Positions 36,622 to 47,986 of a DNA stretch of 64,000 nt are shown piece by piece (the stretch's first letter is position 1; every line of letters begins with the position of its first letter). The notes under the pieces were generated by a model that did not search any database, was not told the origin of the DNA, and was given only the letters and a program-made list of their open reading frames with translations. Origin of the DNA: Nannobrachium achirus (lineage: Eukaryota; Chordata; Actinopteri; Myctophiformes; Myctophidae). The stretch lies in NCBI GenBank assembly GCA_963921795.1, contig OY997642.1, positions 60,532,409 to 60,596,408 of the forward strand. Reading direction: 5' to 3'. The position numbers and the translations under genes were made by a program.

Positions 36622-36838
36622 ATGAGGATGCTGAGTGTGTCTCTGCTTCTCTGTGCTGTGACGGCTCTGACTGCTGCCGTTCCTGCAGGTGGGATTTATC
36701 AAGCAGCTGGACAGCTGTCAATCACAGAATGGACAGTGTGTTGATCAATCTGGTGTCTGCAGCCGACTGTCATTTAAATAACTTAAGCCAATAGAAAGAG
36801 TGGGTGTAAATTTACCCTCCAATCATATATTAGTGGAG

Positions 36839-36924
<86 letters not shown>

Positions 36925-38473
36925 TTGCATATGCAGGCAGCCTGGCCAGCCAACAGAACAGAACCGCACACAGACATACAGACATAACTTCCACAAATAT
37001 AACATAATATGACCGCGCAAGCCCAGTTGAACAAACTAAAAACTGCCTCTGATGTGGAGATACAGTAGTAATTTAATTTACTACTACTGAATGAATGACA
37101 AACTTCTATCCCATGTTTTGAACCTGCGGCTTATACAACGGTGCGGCTTATATAAAGATTTTTTACAGCTAACTGCCAGTTAGTTAGTTTTACAATGGTC
37201 TTTAACAAGGATTCATATATAGATTTTTACAGCTAACGGCCACCAGGGGCGCTCTAGCGGGAAGCAGGAAGGACACCTGCGGCTTATAGTCAGGTGCAGC
37301 TTATATTATGTAAACATTTGTTTTTTGTTCTCAATTTAGCTGGTGCGGCTTATATTCAGGTGCGGTTTATAGTCCAGCAATTACGGTAGTCCTAAAATGA
37401 AAACCTGAACGATGCATTACCATAGATAAAACATATTTTTATAACAAATTGTCTGTTAAGACATCATTTTGGAAGTGATGAGGTCCCGAAATTCCATCCC
37501 TCCGTCATGCAGATGGGACTGTGATAGCTATCCACGGTTCCCTCGGAACTTGCCACCCCGTAAATGTTATATTGAAGCGATACTGTGCACAACCCTGCAG
37601 GACAGATGTCTGACACTTTACCTGGCATGACAGAATGTAGCCGAGAGTTGGCCTTGATCCAAGTGAAGGCAAGCATTCCACCGTGGCCCGCCCGTGTGTA
37701 TTCCTGGCACACTGTGTATTCCTGCACTCCTACATTGTTTGCGAGTTATAGGATTATCAATTCATCATATAGCCACGTGGGAATAATCTTTGTCAGATTA
37801 CACAAATCAAAAATGCTATGATTAGAATACGTTTTGAATATCAATTTCCCTCAGCACCGATTATATGGCGTTGCTGTTTGCAAAATGAAAATACTCTTGC
37901 AAGCGCTTATGCTGTAGGTTTTAATACAGCTAAATGTCTATGCATTACCCTGGGTTGTCCTTACTGTAAATTGCTTTAAACTCCTGTTTAAATGGGCGTC
38001 TGATTAATCCAACCTAATAGATTGTTTTTAATACGTCGCTTTCAAATGCTTCTAATTATGTCACCTTTTAAACCCGTAATGACTATTACCTATGTTAGGG
38101 ATAATTACGTTGAGTTACATCATTTGAAGTGGATGTTGGCTGCTGCATTGTTTAAATGCCTGTCAGATTACCAGACGATGGAACAAACTGGTGTAGACTA
38201 AGTCTACATGACCTGAGACCAGACCTGAGATTTGAGCAGGCCGTACGCTCAAGCCAAAGTGACGATAGAATTATAAATGTGACGGTGATCTGATTATTGT
38301 TTTGTTTCTTTCTACAGGAGATTCTGTAGTGGTCAACATGTGGGCCAGATGTCCAACCGGGTGGGACGGCTTTTCTGGGAACTGTTACAAATATGAAAAG
38401 ACCAAAACGGCTTGGGCTGACGCAGAGGTAATCGATCAGTCAGTCAGTCAGTCAGTCAGTCAGTCAGTCAGTC

Positions 38474-38514
<41 letters not shown>

Positions 38515-38537
38515 GTCAGTCAGTCAGTCAGTCAGTC

Positions 38538-38614
<77 letters not shown>

Positions 38615-41600
38615 GTCAGTCAGTCAGTCAGTCCATAATTGGATTACAATAGATTAAAGATTTTATTGACATAACCATTTCGTCATAGATAGATAGAATA
38701 GAGATAGTTACAACGACGGAGTCACAGCGTATGAAATGGGCTTGAGCCATGACAGGCACAGCCAAGCTAGCTCAGTCGAGTTACATACGTAGAGACCGTA
38801 TCGTAAATCATGTTCTGGTGGCCATGAATATCTAAATCGAGCATATCCATTAACACAGCATTCATTATGTTTCTATAGACAGTATGTCTGGTTCAGGATG
38901 CTAACCTAGCATCCATTAACACAGCATCATTATGTTTCTATAGACAGTGTGCCTGGCTCAGGATGCTAACCTAGCATCCATTAACCTAGCATCCATTAAC
39001 CTAGCATTCATTATGTTTCTATAAACAGTGTGCCTGTCTCAGGATGCTAACCTAGCATCCATTAACCTAGCATTCATTATGTTTCTATAGACAGTGTGCC
39101 TGGCTCAGGATGCTAACCTAGCATCCATTAACCTAGCATTCATTATGTTTCTATAGACAGTGTGCCTGGCTCTGGGTGCTAACCTAGCATCCATCCACAG
39201 TGCAGGAGAACACAAGTTCATCCAGGATCTCATCCTTTCCAACACCGGCAAATGGACGCCAGCCTGGGTTGGAGGCTGTGACGCCGCAAAGGTAAATGCT
39301 CTATAATCTTCTTATTAAAGGATTAGTATGCTGTTTTTAAGTACACATATTTTCTCTGCCTTTCGCTCATCTGAGCGCTGTGGCCGTAAAACCATAATGT
39401 AAAAATGCATTCAGCAGCACAGGTATGCTTCATTAACCAGAAAGCATGTCAACAATAATCACCAGACGAGCTAGAGTCTGTAAAAGGTAACATAAAGTGT
39501 GGACTTGATAGGAGGTGAAACACTGGTCAGGCCCTGACCGGTGCTCAGATGGCAGACCCCTGACCGTCAGGGGTCTGCCATCTGAGCACCAGGCACACCA
39601 AAGGGCCGCACAACAATAGTTGTCAGTATAGTTGTACTGACTCTGACCTCTGAAGGACCTTTCCAGGGAGGGTTCTCATGTGCGTCTTGCCGTGTCCCAC
39701 TTTCTTGTTTTTCTTTTAGTTTTTCTTGCACTGGCCAATGGACACTTTTTTTGTTTGGCTCTGCACTATTAGGTTGTGTTAGTAGTATTGAGTATTTTGC
39801 TTGTGTTTGACATGGTGGTGAGATACTTGTAGCACTGACTAAGCATTGACTATTATGGACACGTTTTGTTTGGCGCTGTATTGATAGTTGTGCTTAACCC
39901 TTAAGTTCTGTTCAGATTCACTACACCTTCGTTCTGTTCGGGTCATTTTGACCCGGGGGATATTTGGTTTAAAAAAAACAACACTAATATAAATGTTAGC
40001 TTAACAAATCATCATGATACATTGACTTTGACTCAATACCAAACAATTCATATGATATATATGGTAAATGTTTGCATTTCTGCTTTGCTATATCACATTA
40101 AACACTGAAAGAGCTAGGCGTTTATACTGATTTAGCTGAAATTCATGTAAAAAAAAAAAATATATATATATATTTAATACTGGGCAATATTGCTCATGCT
40201 TTTAGGAAACAATGAAAATCAGACAATGTTTTTATGAACTTTTTTTTTTCCTCTTTTTTTTTACATGCCCATTAATTGAATACTTGTGGTTCAAGAACAG
40301 GACATCATTCTCACATAGAGCTGAACACATATGTTTGGAATAGGGCTTCGGAAGGGGGGTGTTAGAAGTGGGGTGACTGTGTGTCTGTGTTTTGGCATAA
40401 TACTGTGTATTTCTGTGCATCTGTGCTTCCCGGGTCAAAATGACCCGAACAGCACTTAAGGTTCAAAAAATATGAGGGGGGTGTAGCATGGGTGTAGTGC
40501 AAAAATATTTTTTTTACATGTTCATCTCAGAAGAATCTTTAAGGCCAGTGAGTTTCAGGTGGAAAAAATGTTAACTTCTACCTTTTTTTTCCAAATGAAA
40601 ATGTAAAACGGGTCAAAATGACCCAAACAGAACTTAAGGGTTAAAGGGGCACTCCACCACTTTTCAACCTATGTTCATATAATTGGTCCTCACTCAAAAA
40701 TAGCTTTTCTTTTTTTTTCTCAGAGGAGGGCTGTGGGCAGGTCAGAAACCTATCGTCTTGTGACATCATCGATTGCCAATCCAGCTTATATAAACGGCAG
40801 GCTTTCTATTCCAGAAAAGTTGCAATTTTAAAGTGGAAGCCATTGTTCTCGCGATAATAAAAATCTAAATATATATTTTCTTTTTCAAACTATTGATTAA
40901 TTCTTTTTTGTGGAAAATGATGTCACAAGACAATGGATTCTGAACTTCCCACAGCTCTCCTATAGGAGACTTGGACTGAGTAGAAAAGAATTGTGATATT
41001 TTATCATGAACATTAGTGATTAGTGATATTATATGAAGACAGGTTGAAAAGTGGTGAACTACTCCTTTAAGTGTTGCTATGTGCTCTGTATGGCTGTTAC
41101 ACTTATGAACGTTGACTGTTTTTGACACTTTATGTATATATTCTTCGTTCCCCTGCTTTGGTGTACCTTGCTCCTTAATGTACAATTTTTCTCTTTTTCT
41201 TTTCATACTTCTCTGTAACTTTGTAAATATCCTTGAACTCCTGTGCTTCCTCCGACTGATTTTCCCCCTTGGGATAATAAAGGTATCTATTAGTGATGCG
41301 CGGGTCAGGTTTTTTTCATAACCTGCTCGGCCCACAGCCCGCACGGAACATAACCCGCCCGCCCGCCCTGCAGAACAATATACAAATCAACGAATCCACC
41401 TGCCCCGCAACCCGCATAAAAAAATAAATAAGATGATATCATCTCCACAATAGCTCATCTTTATATACGTCTCTTCTAAGTACCCAAAGTCGCTTTACAT
41501 AGAGGTCTACAGTAGCAAAATATTGTCATAGAATAAACCAGTAAGACTCCCTAATCGGGAGATAAGCGACCGTAGGTCGCTTATCTCCACAAATAGGGCA

Positions 41601-42527
41601 AAAATTAGTTTTTCCAAAATCTTCCTGATCCATGTTGATGACATGAGTGTAGACATGCTGTGTAGTGATTTTCGTGATTTTAGGGCAAAATCTGTAGGAG
41701 CAGTGTCCAAAAATGTGTTTTTCAAAATCGGCCTGAAGGTGGCGCTATATGGGACAGATTGATGTTGATGGGATGAGTGTAGACATACTGTGTAGCGATT
41801 AGCGTGATTTTAGGGCAAAAACTGTAGGAGCAGTGTCCAAAAATGTGTTTTAGAAATCGGCCTGAAGGTGGCGCTAGAAGAGGGCCATGTGAGAAATGAG
41901 GGGTGGGGTCTCCGCGTTGCCTTGGCGGACAAATAGGTACGGGCCCCGGCTCTCCCTATAGTCCTACTCTTATTAAGAATAAAAGGCAAATAAGAGCAGG
42001 TGATTATTCTTATTTATTTTTTGCACATGAGAGTGGCAATAACCCGCCCGCCCCGCCGCCCGCCAATTGAGCCTGAAGTCTTGAACGCCCACCCGCGCCG
42101 CGTGCAGGTCAGCGGCCCCGCGGTCAACGGGTCGGCCCGCGCATCACTAGTATCTATCTATCTACATCATGACATGGTGTTGTACTGTGGTGTCCTACAG
42201 AATGCTGTTTGGCTGTGGAGTGATGGCCGTCCATTGACCTTCACAGCCTGGGGTAAAGGTCAGCCTGACAACGCTGGAAAAGTTCAACACTGTATGCTCG
42301 TCAACTGGGATAGTAAGTCACAACAAGTCTCCTTCAGTTCAATCCAAAAGTCTCCTTCGATTCGACTCTGTATACTGTATTATCTCTGTTTCCCTTTTCT
42401 ATACTTTAACAACCCTGGTGTTTGTGTTTGTTTAACAGGCAAACACCTTTGGGACGACCAGTCCTGTAAGACTGTGTTTCCATCTGTCTGCAAGAAGCCA
42501 GCTGATGCCCTCACAACAATAACATAG
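36622..42527 (+). CDS. Lectin gene 3 (type A): C-type lectin-like protein, QPD/WDD type
   Basis: Coding exons are 36622-36688, 38318-38427, 39157-39291, 42201-42312 and 42439-42527, with exon 2 from 36584. All splice sites are canonical and the product is 170 aa. QPD is intact (KGQPDN). The Glu of EHC is replaced by Gln (VQHC) and WND by WDD, so two Ca2+-site positions have changed while the galactose motif is kept. WTYAW of gene 1 is WTPAW here. Intron 4 has been replaced by a LINE tail hit by several transposons, ending about 30 bases before exon 5. It probably binds galactose weakly or has altered Ca2+ dependence; this is inference. Confidence 0.87.
36841..36920 (+). repeat. (CA)n in gene 3 intron 2
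   Basis: About 40 CA units where genes 1, 2 and 4 have a short CACACACA at the same place. Confidence 0.9.
37125..37388. mobile_element. GCGGCTTATA-type small element in gene 3 intron 2
   Basis: Repeated TGCGGCTTATA units and an end CAGCAATTACGGTA resemble a widespread vertebrate mariner-like small element. Absent from genes 1, 2 and 4 at this point. Exact ends not fixed. Confidence 0.5.
38428..38636 (+). repeat. (CAGT)n/(CAGA)n repeat at the gene 3 exon 3 donor
   Basis: About 200 bp of alternating CAGT and CAGA blocks begins within 10 bases of the GTAATC donor, the longest of the five donor-side repeats. ORFs across it are repeat artefacts. Confidence 0.9.
38851..39156 (+). repeat. Exon-4 head minisatellite before gene 3 exon 4 (four decoys)
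   Basis: Decoy units begin at 38879, 38944, 39025 and 39091; the true exon starts at 39157. The unit at 38944 has a 15-base internal duplication, and the one at 39025 has CTATAAACAG, which lacks the usual AG acceptor. Decoys read GCTCAGGATGCT where the true exon has GCTCTGGGTGCT. Confidence 0.85.
39540..39590. repeat. 51-bp near-perfect palindrome in gene 3 intron 4
   Basis: Two 25-bp arms beginning GGTGCTCAGATGGCAG and ending CTGCCATCTGAGCACC are separated by a single C. No counterpart in the other genes. Confidence 0.85.
39898..40640. mobile_element. TTAA-flanked piggyBac-like element, second copy
   Basis: Same family as 2837-4166 but inverted and lacking most of the C-rich interior (743 bp). 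Ends CCCTTAAG...CTTAAGGG; TTAA at 39894-39897 and 40641-40644. Confidence 0.8.
40645..41066. mobile_element. TTAA-flanked small element sharing a TTAA with its neighbour
   Basis: Inverted ends AGGGGCACTCCACCACTTTT and (reversed) AGGAGTAGTTCACCACTTTT, with TTAA at 40641-40644 and 41067-41070. The left TTAA is also the right TTAA of the preceding element. Confidence 0.75.
41291..42149. mobile_element. hAT-like element in the LINE tail
   Basis: Ends TAGTGATGCGCGGGTC and (reversed) TAGTGATGCGCGGGCC are flanked by the 8-bp duplication GTATCTAT (41283-41290 and 42150-42157). The interior has two tandem units of about 125 bp (around 41630-41880) ending in GGCCTGAAGGTGGCGCTA. No transposase. Confidence 0.85.
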
Positions 42528-43324
<797 letters not shown>

Positions 43325-43424
43325 ATGAACAAAAAAAGTACTTGTTGTAATGATTCAGTCTGGGTGATTCAGAGTGGACAGAGTGTCATGTCCACCTATA
43401 CAACACTTTACAACAGATCACCCT

Positions 43425-45350
43425 CCTATAGGTCAGTGGTTCTCAACCTGTGGGTCGGGACCCCCATGTTGGGGGGGGTGGGAGGCGGCACCTACGTCAT
43501 TCATGCCCTGATGACCGTGCCGTCTCCCCCATGCCGATCGGGCGTCTTAGCCATCTAAGCTGCACACAGCACACGTGCGTGTTGTGATGTCCTTAGATGA
43601 CTATTTCGCACTTATGGCCGTTAATGCTGCACGTCCCATGCTTCTCATGCGATGCGCCCATAAACGACCATACACCAAAGGCTAAATGTTGTTGGTGCCT
43701 GTGGCCATCTAAGCTGCGCACTGCGCGATTGCGCGTAGTGCTGACCTTAGATGTCCATTAGCACTGCATTCTTGGCCGTTTATGCTGCACATCCACGCAT
43801 GCGATGCGCCCATAAACGACCTTACTCTCGGTTTTAATAAACAACCATAAACCTATTTTTTGTCTGATGCTTGGTCTCTCCTAGTGAATTGCCTTGTAGT
43901 TGAAATGTGCTTTACAGATAAAACATCTCTTGCCTAATAGTTTACGGTTCAGAAAACAAAGGTTAACAAAGGTTACAAACCGTGACTTCCAGGTATGGAG
44001 GGTTTTCTGACAGTGGCTTACGGGAAAGCACAGCGACTTCAGTCTATTACAGGCTTGGAGTTGACAGATCAGATCAACCTCCTAAACTAGTTTTTTGTTT
44101 GGCACCGCAGAAGCAGAAGTAGTTCTGTCTGACTGTCTGCCAGGAAGGTGGAGGACAGGTATTGCACCTGTTTGTCTTAAGGTACATTGCTGGGAATCCA
44201 AGCTTGATTAAAAAACTGAAAACAACACAGGATGAGTTAGAGCTATTCAAAAGGAATGTATCTCGGCTACTTTGAACATGAGGGCCTTCACCTCAATTAC
44301 ACTCTGAGTTGTTATGATGATGTGTAAAGTAACTAAGTACTGTACTTACATTAAAATTCTGAGGTATATTTTTTTACTTTCTTCAGTACTTCAATACTTT
44401 TACTTCTACTCGACTACTGTACATCTCTTTTTATTTTTCATTTTTTACATTTTGAACTTTTGAAATTGGACATGCTGCACAATGAATACTTCTACTTTTG
44501 GTACTTATTTTGAACGCAGACACGTTATTAGAGTGTTTCTAAATTGCAGTATTGATACTTTTACTCAAATAAAACATGCAAGTACTTATTCCATCATTGG
44601 CCAACGGTGTCACAACTGATTTGATACTGTGTCCTGACGGGGACTGCAAATGAGTCCGACAGCCCATGCATAAGTCTGAAATCTCATTACTCCGACAGTG
44701 GTTAGTTTTAGGCAGGGACGTGCTGGCCATTGAGAAAAGCGGGACAACTCCCGAACGGCCGGTTCATTCCCGGCCGGTCCATGCCGGCCATTAGGAAAAA
44801 AATGAAAATAAAATGCCGGACTTCATTCCATTTTGGGGGTTGGGCGACCAACAAAGTAAATCGTCACTGTCGAGCAGAAACCTTGTATCTCCAAATTTCA
44901 AATTTGTACATTTTTTCCCGAAGCAAAGCCCTGCTTCGTCATACAAGGCCGTCGCACAAAAGTAGTGAAAACAGCAGATCTACAAGCATCGCGAGGCGTT
45001 GAGTGCTTGTAGATCGGCTGTTTTCACAAGTTTAAATCATTTTTTAAATGATAAATACAAAACAAATGGTTTTGGACATACAAGGTTTCCACCCGACAAC
45101 GATGAAATATAACTCATGTAATTGGCCCACTGGCTTGTCACTTGTCATGATCTGAAATGGCAAATCTTTGAGTAGCAGTGCAATGAGGGCCTCTCCAACT
45201 CTTTTTCCCGGGCTGAATCAAGGGCCCAGCATGTCCCTGGTTTTAGGTTCATGTTTAGGTCACCATTTGGCGGAAGGAAGATTCAACATCAATGGCATGC
45301 AGATTCCTATACATCAATGTCAGGGTTAGAAACACCAGGAAGTGAGATGT
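43425..45350. other. Spacer between gene 3 and gene 4
   Basis: Near-identical to about 8,085-10,030, including both CATCTAAG hairpins and the GATCTACAAGC hairpin (about 44970-45030). A short (GA/CT)n stretch present near 9830-9860 is missing here. No gene. Confidence 0.65.
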
Positions 45351-45392
45351 ATGTTGTCCCGTATATGTGATCATCGTGACCCACATAAACAC

Positions 45393-45472
45393 TATATGAG
45401 CTGCTGCTCCTGCACTTCTGCACTTCTACACACAGGAAGAAGCACAAGCCATCATTCTACTGAAGCTCTGAG
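45393..45472 (+). promoter_or_regulatory. Gene 4 degenerate TATA box and non-coding exon 1
   Basis: ACTATATGAGCTG stands where the other four genes have ACTATATAAGAGCTG: two bases are missing, giving TATATGA at 45393-45399. Exon 1 ends at 45472 before GTAGGAACC. The rest of the promoter block is intact. Confidence 0.7.
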
Positions 45473-46278
45473 GTAGGAACCTATCCATTGTTTCATTAGA
45501 CATGTTTTGTTTGTTTGTTCATTTATTTACTTCAAACATTTTAACATAGCCTAAACAACCTTGGTAGTATATGTCAAAGTTGGGCCTACAAGTGTGATTA
45601 CAATGCATTATAATGCTATAATGCTTCATAATACTCATTATAAATGACGTGCATAAAACCATGTTAGTCGGAGTTTGAATGAAAGTAGAATTATGTGCAG
45701 GGTGTAATTCACATGTGAGGGGACTTCATTTAACTGACAAAAGGTTTTATTTTGTATTTATTTTTATTTAATTTAATAATAATAATAAAACTCTCTCACA
45801 CTTCTGTCAGTGTGACAGTGATCACTCTCCCCTCTGCCAATGCTTAAGGTTGCTCTACCCCTGCCTGATAGAGTATTGTAATGCCTTATAGACCTGACTT
45901 TAATATAATATAATGTCGTCTTAGAAACGACAAAAGGAAATAAAGATAATAAATAAGATCGGTGGCAGGGTTGTTATGACATCATCAGTAAATTATGTTT
46001 CTGTCTTCAATGATTAAGAATGCATCCGGCCCTACCCTTTCTGTGTCTATTTCATCTTCGTCGTGTACTTCTTCTGTGTCTATCTCAAGCATTGTTTTAT
46101 ATGTGTTTTATATTGAGAAAGAGTAGCCGAGCCCACATAGCAATGAGTATATTGTATATTAGCTATTTTCACTATTTCTTAATCTTGCCCATATCATGAT
46201 ACAGGTGATGGTATTCCTGCTGACTCTCTCCTCTCTCTTCTCTTTAACGTCTGTCTCTTTCTAGAGAAGGACGTGGTC

Positions 46279-46281
<3 letters not shown>

Positions 46282-46308
<27 letters not shown>
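46282..46308 (+). repeat. (ATC)9 run abutting the gene 4 start codon
   Basis: Nine ATC units directly before ATG 46309. Confidence 0.85.
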
Positions 46309-46310
<2 letters not shown>

Positions 46311-47495
46311 GAGGATGCTGAGTGTGTCTCTGCTTCTCTGTGCTGTGACGGCTCTGACTGCTGCCGTTCCTGCAGGTGGGATTTATCAAGCAGGTGGACA
46401 GCTGTCAATCACAGAATGGACAGTGTGTTGATCAATCTGGTGTCTGCAGCCGACTGTCATTTAAATAACTTAACACACCCTTCTTTCAGAAGCACTGTTC
46501 TTCTGGGAAGCCAATAGAATCATATGTGGAGTCACACACACGTATTTGCATACACTGGCAGCCCGGCCAGTCATTCACTCTTTATTTATCATATAGACCT
46601 AAAATGAAAACCTGAACGATGCATTACCATAGATACAAATATTTTCACTACAAATTGTCTGTTAAGACATCATTTTAGAAGTGATGAGGTCCCGAAATAC
46701 CGTCCCTCTGTCATGCAGTTAAAATTAGATGGCAGGCCAACATGGTAAATCTTTGGAACAGGTTGATGGGTCTGCCACCCAATAGGATGGCTAGCCAAAT
46801 ATTTTACTGGGATCTATCTGTGAATGGGGAATGGGTTTCAGAAGTCTCGGATCTCTTGGTAGAATGTGGTCTCGAGGAACATTATTACCAGAGAACATCA
46901 GTTAATATCAGGCCTAGAATTTCGTCATTTTAGGGGCAAGGCCAGTTGGCCTTTAGTGTTGTCAAATTTTTGAGGGCACAAAGGCCAAGTGCCAGGGCAA
47001 GAAGGCCATCAATTAAAACAGTGATTTTAAGTCCACGCCTCGACAGTCATAATTAATTTTGCTTAAAGATTAAGTACAAACAAAAACTGTTGACATTTTA
47101 GACTAGTTTTAGTCATCATGACAATTATTTTACCCCTTTATTTAACCCTTAATTGGACAAAGATTGCCATGTAATCATAATTATTTCACACAACATTTCC
47201 TCTCATCCTTTTGATGAAAAAAACTATTTTAGGAATACAGTACAAGAGAACACAGAACACCTGTCCTGGTTATATAACCAATGTCTATTCAACCAACTGA
47301 TCTCAGTACATTACAGTAGTACATTACATACAGTACAGTACAGTACAGTAAGACAATACCAGCTAGTAGACAATGTCCAGTTCATCCAACTGAACCCACA
47401 ACCCAGTAGCCACAGCCTAACATTACTAAACAACACCTGCAGAAGTTGCAGAACCACCAGTCCAGTAGCCTATAGGTAAATAGGCATGTACACCA

Positions 47496-47534
<39 letters not shown>

Positions 47535-47930
47535 GCGCGTGCACGTGCATACACGTGAGCGTCGCACGCAAACAAGGGGGCTAGTCGTTTGAGTTTGTGT
47601 TTGTTGTTGCTACACGCTAGGCTAACAGTAGACCAACATGGATTTAACATTTTTGTATGGATTCTTTTTTTTTTGGCCTAATGCTAGAGTTCAGGTACGT
47701 GTACACAGCCGTTCACTCACATTCTCTCTGTCTCCACACATCTGCGCGGGGGGATTATTTCCATCACATCAGCTGGTTCCCTGTTCTAGCCTTATATATT
47801 CCTTTATTTTGTCGCGTGTTGGATGTATGGCTTGATAACGTTGGAACATGTTGCAAACATCCTCCATGCCTCTGTGACAGATAAACATCGTCGCTTAGTA
47901 GTTTTGTAACTTTTACTGCTGTGTCCATTC

Positions 47931-47986
<56 letters not shown>

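Larger units (their letters stand above)
39335..42170 (+). mobile_element. LINE 3' end replacing gene 3 intron 4, with nested insertions
   Basis: After 39335 similarity to gene 1 intron 4 stops. The stretch ends with GATTTTCCCCCTTGGGATAATAAAGGTATC and a (TATC)n tail near 42170, typical of the 3' end of fish CR1/Rex-type LINEs. Its body is split by elements at 39898-40640, 40645-41066 and 41291-42149. No reverse transcriptase reading frame remains. Confidence 0.6.
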
